A DNA stretch of 64,000 bases from Lantana camara (Eukaryota > Streptophyta > Magnoliopsida > Lamiales > Verbenaceae). The stretch is taken from assembly GCA_037501455.1 (NCBI GenBank), contig CM074865.1, forward strand, positions 51,912,501 to 51,976,500, given 5' to 3'. Positions within the stretch are counted from its first letter, which is position 1. The number at the start of each line of letters is the position of its first letter. The translations under genes and the position numbers were made by a program. The notes under the pieces are model-generated. The model was not told the origin of the DNA. It did no database searches and saw nothing but the letters and a program-made list of their open reading frames with translations. Positions 45,059-54,130 of the stretch are shown one piece after another.

Positions 45059-47149
45059 CATATAATCAAGTAACTCATCTAATACATTAAGGTTTCATAC
45101 TCATTCATTCATATCATTCATAAATCACATCAATTCACGTCATAAGTCCCATACAACAATTATAACACATAATAAATAAATTCATAAAATTAAAATGAGT
45201 CTTATAATAATTATCAGTCATTTAAATCAAATTCATAAATTGAAATAAGGTTCATAATTATATTATATAACAAATTATTATTATATAAATATAATAAGCA
45301 AAGCTAGTATATAATATAATAGACAGATATTACATATACTTAGTAAATAAAGGGGGACAAAGAAAGGGGTAGAATTTAATGATAAAAACAAACCGTGCAT
45401 GCAACACTTATACACACAAGCACATGCCATCACGTACAACATCAAAAATTTAGAAAATATGCAACAAATATAATCTCTTGCAATCACGTACACACACCCA
45501 CATGCATGCACCAAAGTTCATGAAATACGCAGCAGCAGGTACGTATACAAACACATGCACATACACACGCCAAAAACATGAAATGCAACAATTAAATCCT
45601 CATGCATGAAGTTCCCCGCCCGGGGAACTTTTCTTGCACAAACGTCCCCGCCCGGGGAAAGGGATTGCAGAAACTTTCTGCATAAAAATCCCCTCCCAGG
45701 GACAAAATCAACACAAAATCCCCCTACCCGGGGAGATCGTTACAGCAGGCAAAGAGCAGCAGCAGGGGCTGTTCGAAGCTGGGAAAAAACTCAAGGCAAC
45801 AGCAGCTGAAATAGGGCTGCAATTAAGCACAAAATCCAGGCCAATATCATGCATATATTAATGCCAAAACGCACAAGAAACAGTAGCAACAACGCAGCAA
45901 TGACAACAGCTGAATTCATGCTCTAACCCATCATATATGTAGCTGAGATGGAGGTTAATTGCAGGGCAATAACAATGTACATCAGGGAAGCCAATAATAC
46001 ATCATGTTCAGACCTTAGTCCATGCATTTCATGTGCAAAATTCATGCAAAAACTCACTAAAACAGCCTGCTCAACCACGTTCAACATGAAGCCATGACAG
46101 CAGTTCGGTTTTGTGCCAAACTCCCCAATTTCAAGTTCATAAACTCAAGTTCATTAATGGTAGATGTTAATACACACAACAACCCAAAATTTAATGCAAA
46201 GAAACAAGATAAAGAAGTATAAATAAGTCAGTTAAGGCCATAAAACTCAAGAAATGCATATGTAGAGCAAGTATTGAAAATTTGAAGAAAGCCTAACTAT
46301 TCATTCAAATATTCATAAGTCAATCAATACCAAGCCAAAACCTAAAATCCATGTATTAAAATGACCACAAGTGAGTGGAGAAAATAATCATAAACTTATA
46401 TCTTGAATTCGGTTGAGTTTGGTTGAGATTTGAGCTCAAAATCTCTCAAGATGAATAGTGATGGGAATAGCGACTTTTCTCCAAGTTTAACTGAGTTTTC
46501 CCCTTCTTCTTGCTTGGTTCAATTGTGACGAGAGTGATGGAGTGTAGGGTTATGTTTTAAGGAAGTGTGGGGCCAAGAATTAGATAAAAAGCTTAAGTAT
46601 TGAGGGAGATATAAGCAAAATGGTGAAATGTGGTCATTTAGCACGAGATCAGTCTTTCGGTGAAAGTTCGGAGGTCCAAAAGGGCTTAGAAAACTATAAG
46701 GCTTGTTCCATTGGCTCGAAATCATCCATTCAAATCCGAATTCCCGAGCTCGAGATACGGCGCCCGGAACCAAAGGTGCGCTAAATGCTCTTTAGCCCCA
46801 TTTTGGTCCCGTTCAAACAAAATAAATCCGAAACCAAGTCAAACAAGTTCGAAATCAAACGTCGAGCATACGAGCTAATCATAACTCACATAATTCATGC
46901 ATACCAAGTTTTCACAAAAATCAAAATTGAATTCGAATAAGAACAACACGTATTTCATAATCATAGGAACATTTCATTCATAAATTCAATAATAAATAAA
47001 TTCCATTTTCAAATATTTATAAAATTATTACGAATTAAAACAAATAAAATAATTATAATAAAAAATTAATTACATAAATAAATAATTTAAATGCGCAATT
47101 AATATGTACATATGTCATACCTGTACGACCGAAAAGTCAGGGAGTTACA
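45059..47149 (-). repeat. Family M LTR, 5' part (split by COP1)
   Basis: The minus strand starts TGTAACTCCC at 47149. It is homologous to the LARD2 LTR from 60967 and, in the block at 46741-46800, to the family B LTRs (GGCTAAAGAGCA...GAGCTCGGGAATT, as at 13561). It contains a palindrome array at 45609-45738. This LTR has a polypurine tract on one side (47150) and a primer site on the other (33649), so it is shared by two internal regions. Confidence 0.88.
45609..45738. repeat. Short palindrome array in family M LTR
   Basis: 45609-45630 has perfect 10-bp arms around CC (AGTTCCCCG...CGGGGAACT). TCCCCG-CC-CGGGGA is at 45644-45657, TGCAGAAA-C-TTTCTGCA at 45666-45682, and degenerate CCCC...GGGG units run to 45738. 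A diverged equivalent is in the LARD2 LTR at 62591-62716. Confidence 0.75.
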
Positions 47150-47184
47150 ACCTCTCCCCCTTAAAAGAATCCGTCCTCAAATTC
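47150..47184 (-). promoter_or_regulatory. Family M polypurine tract and adjoining hairpin
   Basis: The minus strand reads TTTTAAGGGGGAGAGGT up to the LTR. Before it is GAATTTG-AGGA-CGGATTC (47167-47184), whose stem pairs fully if two G-U pairs are allowed. Same position and loop as in the other gypsy families. Confidence 0.7.
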
Positions 47185-48743
47185 ACTGCTCGTATTCCAG
47201 CCTAGCACTCGGGGTGGAACTTCTTCATCATTTCCTCTGTTTCCCACGTAGCCTCTTCTATCCTATCACTTCTCCATAACACCTTGACTAGAGGAATATG
47301 CCAATTTCTGGGTTCTTGAAACTTCCGATCCAAAATCTTAATCGGCTTCTAAACGAAGGTGAGATTAGGCTCTAGTTCCACTTCTTCAACCGATAAAACC
47401 TTAGATTCATCTCGGTAGTACTTCCGAAGTTGAGAAACATGAAAAACATTATGAATCTCGGTCAAATTCGGAGGTAAATCCAAACAGTAGGTTGTATCCC
47501 CAATCTTCTCCAAAATCTCAAACTGTCCCAAGCAACGAGGGTTCATCTTTCCTCCTCTACCGATCCTTGAAAACCCTTTTCATGGAGAAGCCTTCAAAAA
47601 GACTCTATCCCTAACCTCAAACTCAAGATTCTTTCTACGGTGGTCAGCATAGCTCTTTTATCGATCTTGAGCTGCCTTCATCCGTTGTCTAATCAGTTGG
47701 ACCTTGTCTATTGCATCTTGGACGGCCTTAGAGGGTTTCTCCTTCTTCTCTCCTCTTTTCACGCCTTCTTGTTTGGTCCAATTCCATTCTTCCAAGTCAA
47801 AGAACAACGGTGACCTGCACTTCCGTCCGTATAAAGCTTCATAAGGTGCTATCTCTATCGAGGCTTGGTAGCTATTATTGTAAGCAAACTCGATTAAAGG
47901 TAACTGCTCATTCCACGAGCTCTAAAAATCTAAAGCATACGCCCTCAACATATCCTCTAAGTACTTGATTAACCTCCCTGACTGCCCATCTATTAGAGGA
48001 TGGAAAGCTGTGCTAAACTGAAGTCTTGATCCCAAATTTTTCTAAAGCTCTTGCCAAAATCTTGAAGTAAACCTTGCATCTCGATCTGACACGATACTAA
48101 CAGGTACTCCATGAAGTCTAACAATCTCATCACAGTACTTCTTGGCTGTTTACTCACTTTGTCGGACATCCGGATGGCAAGAAAATGGGCCGAGTTCGTC
48201 AACCGATCTACAATCACCCAAATCCCATCAAGGCCACCCTTCACTCTTGGCAAACCTAAAATGAAATCCATCGCAATATGTTGCCATTTCCACTCCGAAA
48301 TAGGCAGTGGCTGAAGTAGTCCCGATAGCTTTTGATGTTCTGCCTTCACCACCTGGCAAGTCATACAATGCTTCACGAAGTTGATCACATCCCGTTTCAG
48401 ACCATTCCACCAATAATACCATTTCATATCCTTATATATTTTATTCCCTCCGGGATCTATCGAATATCCTAACCGATGAGCTTCTTCAAGAATGATCTGT
48501 TTTAATTCTCTAGGCACAACAATTCTGTTCTTAAACCTCAAGACTCCCGTATCATCGAACCCAAATGGGCACTCCAGATTGGCCCTAGCTTTCTCTGTTA
48601 ACTTCTGAACCTCGGGATCAATTCTTTGAGCCTCAAACAACCTCTGCTGATGATCTGGCTGAACCAAAATATTTCGAACACTAGCCCTTAACTTGAATGA
48701 CTCTCCTTCATTCCCAATTTCCACTTTTACATTGGACACGCTA
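47185..48743 (-). pseudogene. pol: Family M pol: integrase and chromodomain-like tail remnant
   Basis: On the minus strand from 48743 leftward: a spacer after RNase H, the integrase zinc domain (YYWWNGLKRD, CMTCQ; the second His of HHCC is Asp), the DDE core start (MDFILGLP), a frameshift near 48120, then the C-terminal part at 47349-47546 (CLGQFEILEKIG, HNVFHVSQLRKYY) and a chromodomain-like end with stops. It is cut on the right by LARD1; the upstream half continues at 56796. Confidence 0.87.
48739..48743. other. Target-site duplication of LARD1, left (CGCTA)
   Basis: CGCTA here and at 56791-56795 flank LARD1 exactly, showing a single insertion into family M pol. Confidence 0.95.
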
Positions 48744-49675
48744 TGTAACGCCCCGATTTTCAGATAGTCAGGTACGCTCGACACGTGTGGGTTTCGAGCG
48801 CAGGATTTTATTTTATTATTTACATTTATTCAATTTATACATGTTATAATAATTCTTGTAAATTGTATTTTGACGTGAATATGTGAAAATGCATGAAATA
48901 CGTGTCAAGTTGAGAATTCTTGTATGAATGGAATTTAATTGTTACATGAATTAATTATCCAAATTTGTATTAATTGCATGAATGTCCTTAATTGTTCATT
49001 TCCTTTCCTTTAAGGACCCAATTGCATGAAAACCTTTTGGACCTAATTGATCATTTTCCAAACTTGCTATACTTAATTGCATGAACTTATATTCTTAAGG
49101 ATTTGATTGCAAATATTACAATGTTTCCCCAAATATATCGGTATATCATATGCATCTCTTCCACAAGCTTCATTTCCTTTTCATGCCAAAACCATATTTG
49201 CTTCCTTAACTACTGAACCAACTTCATGAAAGAGAACAAGAGAAATCCTTCATCTTCAAGCTAGAATTTGCTAGGAAATTCATGATTCAAGATCAAGCAG
49301 CCATACTCATCATCTTCTTTCATCTATTTTCATCTCAAGGTATATATGATCATTTATATGATTTCTTGGAATTTATCTCTTGAAGCTAGGGTTAAGAATT
49401 ATTGAGGTAAATGGATTATTTGTTGAAAGGAGTATGAATAATTGATCATAGCTTGGGAATCATGCATGAATTCTTGGAGAATTTGAAATTGATGATTTAA
49501 GTTGATCAAGAATGAAACAAGTGTTTGTATTGTGTTTTATTGCACTTTAAGCATGTATACTTATTTCATTTTATGAATTATTATGTTTGGAATTGAATTA
49601 TGTGAGTTTGTTGAGGATTGGAGGTAGTTTCGTGCGTCCCCTGTTCTTCTCCCCTGCTTCTGCACCTTCTGTAAA

Positions 49676-49881
49676 ACGGGAACGGCCCTTCCAGTTCGCT
49701 TTGCAATTGGGGAACGGCCGTTCCCATTGATTTGAATAACATGCAGGCGGCGAAGAGGGGAACGACCGTTCCCACTTTGTCTCACAGATGGGAACGGCCG
49801 TTCCCATCTTCGGGGAGCATTTCTGGACTAGGGAACGGCCCTTCCGATTTTACACTAAAACCTGGAACGACCGTTCCCAGG
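49676..49881. repeat. Six-unit palindrome array in LARD1 left LTR
   Basis: Six copies of GGGAACGGCCGTTCCC or a variant at about 49678, 49710, 49758, 49790, 49831 and 49863, spaced 32-48 bp. The fourth extends to a perfect 24-bp palindrome (49786-49809). The right LTR has the same series at 55095-55301 with scattered substitutions. Confidence 0.85.
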
Positions 49882-50340
49882 CTCCTGGAAGTGTAGAAAT
49901 ATTCTACATAAAATTACATTTTTAGCCCCTCGATCCGATGGTTTATTTGACCCCAAATTACTATTATATGATTGATTACATGCCAAAACAAGATGTTATT
50001 ATGCTACATTGTGTATTGATCGATGTCTCGTGTATGATCACGGCGTACGTCTTATATGAAGTAATTGTCTTGAATTATGGTCTCATGCACGTACATTGTC
50101 CCGTTTCTTGTCCAGTTATTCTCCAGGGCGGAGATTATCAAGCATGAACACGTTCACACATTCACGAGTCGTGTGTCGCCTGTGAGGTGATGTTTAATTT
50201 CTAGTTATATTATATAGAACCCGTATAACCTTTACGTGATTTTTGGCCAAAGGTATTTATAGTTATAATTTCATGAAATCACTTATCATTTCAAGTATGT
50301 TATTGTTCACGAATCAAGCATGTCATGTTCATGAAAGCAA

Positions 50341-50650
50341 GTACGTGTGTTCTCTTGGCTAGGTCCTACTTAGTGAGGGTGCTGGGCTGGTCTTCGGGCT
50401 GGTGGTTGTCCGTCCAACCACAGGAAGAACAATACCCTATCGTGTACGTGTGTTCTCTTGGCCAGGTCCTCCTTAGTGAGGGCGCTGGGCTGGTCTTCAG
50501 GCTGGTGGTTGTCCGTCGAACCACAAGAAGAACAAAGCCTTATCGTGCACCTGCGTTCCCCTGGCCAGGTTCTCCTTAGTGAGGGCGCTTGGCTGGTCTT
50601 AGAGCTAGTGGTTGTCCGTCCAACCACAGGAGGAACAAACCCTATCGTGT
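50341..50650 (+). repeat. 103-bp tandem repeat x3 in LARD1 left LTR
   Basis: Units start at 50341, 50444 and 50547. Each contains GTGTTCTCTTGGC, GTGAGGGCGCTGGGCTGG and an inverted repeat GTGGTTG-TCCGTC-CAACCAC or variant. The right LTR has the same three units (about 55759-56066). Because 103 is not a multiple of three, ORFs crossing it change frame from unit to unit, which argues against coding. Confidence 0.9.
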
Positions 50651-51379
50651 TACAAGCAAGCCATGTATTGATTTCATAATTTCCATCCCATGAATGTGCT
50701 AATTTGAGTACACTACCGCACGATTGCACGGTACTTGAATTGCATGATCACCTAATGATTAACAAGCAAGCAAGCATGTTTATCGATTGCATGAAAGAAC
50801 AAGTATTTAATATTGATAGTTGTATTCTCGGGCGAAGCTATATTATTCTTGAACTTGTATATTTATCTTTTATAAATCTTTACCCGAAAATATGACTTGC
50901 ATGTTATCTGCGCTAATATGTATATAAACCCCTCACTCGGTCTTCACAGACTGACGCCTCCACCTTTCAGGTTATTGCAGGTGCACGCTAGACGGGAGTT
51001 GAGTCGAGTCGAGTCCAGTTCATGTAGTCGAGTCAACCATGGTTCGTGTATTTAATTGCTTGTTGTTAATTATGAAATTGTAGTTATTGTTATTGTTTTA
51101 ATTGAAGATGATAATGAATTGATATGTAATAATAGAATATACCTTATTTGGTAAATGAGAAATGTCATGATTGGGTAAATGGAAATATTGGACAGAACTA
51201 ATTATGCTTCCACTTTGTTTTGTTGCGTATGTTAGTAATCCCGCCTAGCTCGTCGTGTATTGCATTGTTACCCGTTCGCTATAGGTTGGTTCATGTACGG
51301 ATTGGCCGTTTTGTATGTGGATTGACCTATAGTGTGGGGGTGTGGTACCTCCACGTGTTAAGGGGTGCTACATCTAAGG

Positions 51380-51399
51380 TGGTATCAGAGCCCGGTTGC
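51380..51399 (+). other. LARD1 primer binding site and adjoining hairpin
   Basis: TGGTATCAGAGCC begins seven bases after the LTR. CGGTT-GCAA-AACCG (51393-51406) overlaps its end. The conserved leader box TAGGTCGTACGGCGTAGGAA is at 51435-51454. Confidence 0.92.
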
Positions 51400-52502
51400 A
51401 AAACCGAGGTTCTAGTGTTGTGTCGTGTCGAGTTTAGGTCGTACGGCGTAGGAATTACTTGATAATATGAGAGTCTTGCATTTTATTTGAAATTATTTGG
51501 CTACTTGGATTCTTTGAATTACCAGAAATACTTGATAGCTTGTACTTTGTATTAATTCATGCTATTAATTGCCATTGAGTGATCTTGAATTGTTTGGAAA
51601 TTTATCTGACCAACGTGTTTATTTTTAAATATTGATGAAATAGTTGTTTCAATTTATATTAAATTCTTGTTATCAGCATCAATTATGTGACAATTACGTG
51701 ACATGAACACGCTTCACCCACATGCATCTATTTGCAAAATAAGTTGTGCGTGACAGGTTTGGAAATGTATTAATCAAGGCCGGAGGATTATGAAGATTTA
51801 AGAGGTTGATTAACCGTTCGAACTAAGTTGCAATTTGGTCAACAAGGAAGGGACACCGGTCTTAAACTTAACATTACTACGGTGCCAGGTTCTTCAATGC
51901 ATTCATAACCACGTGCACCACATTTACTAATTAATTGCTTCTCATTTATAAATGTTGTTCTCCTTGTATTTAAAATTTCCTACTTGATGCCTTGGATACC
52001 TGTTCAAATTATTTACATTATTTACATTCCCTTACTTATAAGAATATCTTCGAAATAATATAATTGTTCGAAAATGTTGCATTTTAAACCGGTGGCAATA
52101 TGCGCATTGACACTTTAATCATCATGCATTATTTAGTGTTTATTGTGAATAGGCTCTTCTATACTCTGCACAATCATTGCTCCTGTTTCTACAACTTGAA
52201 TTTTAAAGAGGAGATTTCTGAATCATTGGGTATCGTGTGGGAATCGGGTCATTTGATTTCGCTGGAAAGCATTAGGTGAGGGTAGAATGTTGAAGAATAT
52301 TAACATCAAACCAAATTGGTGACAGTCAAGGAGCTCCAAGTTGAGTATGTTGATAACAGAAAGAATTAGAAAAGGATCATCAATCAAAATTTTGATTAAC
52401 GACCAGAGGAACGAGGAAAAGGTTACGGGAATGGAATCAGCAGAGAAGCTTGCAAGTGGAAAAGGACAGAATAAATCTAAAGAACAAGAAAATTCTATTT
52501 TC

Positions 52503-52515
52503 TTAAGGGGGAGAG
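52503..52515 (+). other. Internal polypurine-tract-like sequence, LARD1
   Basis: TTAAGGGGGAGAG, identical in its 13 bases to the terminal tract at 54115, 1.6 kb upstream. It is followed by a stretch resembling that after the internal tract of LARD2 (59653). Confidence 0.6.
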
Positions 52516-53777
52516 TAAGTCTAGGAATAAATTGAAGTCTGCAGTTAGATAGCACTCGGGAAGTTGGAAACCTCAAGAAAACCGATTTTCCTAGAAACCT
52601 CTATCAGAACCATGTGAGGGAAGTTCCAATAACTTGAACTTTCCTCCCTCTTATTCAAAGAAAAATCCCATCATCGACAGTACCTTGTTATAGCCGTTCT
52701 CCGTTAGGTGGATACACTGTTTATGATTTTCTGGTGGACTCAGGATATCATTTGACTCAGTAAATAGAAAGGATTCAGTTGGGTAATACTCGGAAGCACT
52801 CTTCAGTTTTAGTAGGTTAACTCCGACAAGAGTTTTCTTACGAAGTTATTACTTATACCCTAGAGATGTCTGTGAATGCACAACGTGCTTCCATCCGTGT
52901 GGTTGTCGTTGTCTCCATGAATATACCAGTTACCATGAACACTTCAGAAAGATGAAAGCTTGAAAGCTTGGGCAATCCTTCCTTTTAAGATATTTCGCAG
53001 AGTGTTGGGTACGTCATCAAAATTCCCGGGATTAAAGGGAAGACATTTTTCAAGGATTTAATTCCTTCGGTCCTATGTAAAAGTGCTTGTTCGGGTATTC
53101 TCATAAGATAACCACCTGGATTCCCTTCCGTATTAAATATCCGCCGTGTTATTTGCTAAGGGAATAAGACCGCAACTTTCGAATTTCAAATAATGGGTTA
53201 AGACTTGTACTTCAGGAACATGTTTTACTTGGATTATCGAAGTATAGAAAAAGAAATCCAAGGGTTACTTGCAATTCCAAAACCGGAAGGTGAATATGGG
53301 AATCGAAGAAAAGTTCAACCGGCAAATCTGAGGATATAAACGGGTATGAAGATGTGATGATTAATGATGATTTACGGATTATGTTAGAAAATAGCACAAG
53401 GGCAGAGATGGTTACTAGAAATGGGAATGTCGAACCGTAACGGTACCAAGCGAGCAAAACCTCAACTAAAGAATCAAGTATTCAACTGAATCAATTCAGT
53501 GACAGAACTGCAATCCTCGGTGAACGGTACACATAATGATGCATACCATGTGCACTATTACTCTATTATTATCATTATCTTGTTATTTATGTACCTGACT
53601 CCTTGTTTATTATTAATTATTAATATTATTATTTCATTGTTTTTGCATATGATATATTGATTGTTATTACTTATTACGTGAACGATTATTTGCATAAGTG
53701 ATAAATTTTATTTGATCCTTATGTGTTAATTGTAAATAATTGTCTAAGTGCTTGCTTGAATTTTATTTCCTGTGCGT

Positions 53778-53882
53778 GAGAGACGGGGATTCTCCCGGGG
53801 TTGTCAAGAGACGGGGTTCTCTTGTTCCTTGCTCGGGGAGACGGGGTTCTTCTGTTAATTGTTTGAGAGTCGGGGCACTCTC
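53778..53882 (+). repeat. Hairpin array in LARD1 (4 units)
   Basis: Units at 53778-53796, 53806-53823, 53836-53853 and 53865-53882 fit GAGAGA-CGGGGY-TCTCTC. Unit 2 has AAGAGA/TCTCTT and unit 4 GAGAGT/ACTCTC, both fully paired by double changes. Unit 3 uses G-U pairs, and unit 1 keeps a shorter stem. The array is about 230 bp upstream of the polypurine tract. Confidence 0.8.
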
Positions 53883-54094
53883 ACTATCTTAATTACTTGT
53901 CAACTTGTGTAGTGGAAGGCTAGATTTTCTTACAAGTGTTTAGAATCCCGGAAAGTTGAGGGTCGTGATTTAATAGCATTGCAATGAATCTCAAGGATTG
54001 AAGATCTCTTTCGAACTAATCCCTGACGGGGAGTAGCTAACCGGCGTAGGATGAACACGTAAGAGCCAATTAAATTCCAAGAATTCAGGACATG

Positions 54095-54129
54095 GAATCC
54101 GAGGACGGATTCTCTTAAGGGGGAGAGAG
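54095..54129 (+). promoter_or_regulatory. LARD1 terminal hairpin and polypurine tract
   Basis: GAATCCG-AGGA-CGGATTC (54095-54112), then TTAAGGGGGAGAGAG directly before the right LTR. The hairpin is kept although there is no coding sequence here. Confidence 0.75.
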
Positions 54130-54130
54130 T

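Larger units (their letters stand above)
48744..51372 (+). repeat. LARD1 left LTR (2629 bp)
   Basis: TGTAACGCCCCG...GGTGCTACA. By manual count it differs from the right LTR at roughly 70 positions (about 2.7%) and lacks 31 bp present at about 54870 in the right copy. At 1.3e-8 per site per year that is around 1 million years. It contains a palindrome array (49676-49881), a triple 103-bp repeat (50341-50650), the CTCC-AGGGC-GGAG hairpin (50121-50133) and the CCCTCACT hairpin (50938-50953). ORFs inside are repeat translations. Confidence 0.95.
51400..54130 (+). mobile_element. LARD1 internal region, non-coding
   Basis: 2.7 kb without gag or pol motifs in any frame; the longest ORFs are short and on the minus strand. 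The first ~370 bp resembles the leader of coding gypsy elements up to about the gag start (ACATGCATCTAT near 51720). The rest is unrelated to gag-pol. It holds an internal polypurine-tract-like sequence (52503-52515), a hairpin array (53778-53882), and the terminal hairpin and polypurine tract (54095-54129). Structure and length fit a large retrotransposon derivative (LARD), which must borrow enzymes from other elements. Confidence 0.85.

Noticed and set aside
50325..50729. ORFs over the 103-bp tandem repeat (and 55718-56147)
   Set aside because: The unit length is not a multiple of three, the ORFs occur in opposite frames and strands, and the sequence is LTR.
53778..53882. Regular repeats with spacers, superficially CRISPR-like (also 60744-60909)
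   Set aside because: Units are short hairpins with nearly constant ~10-15-bp linkers inside plant retroelements; no cas genes and no spacer diversity.
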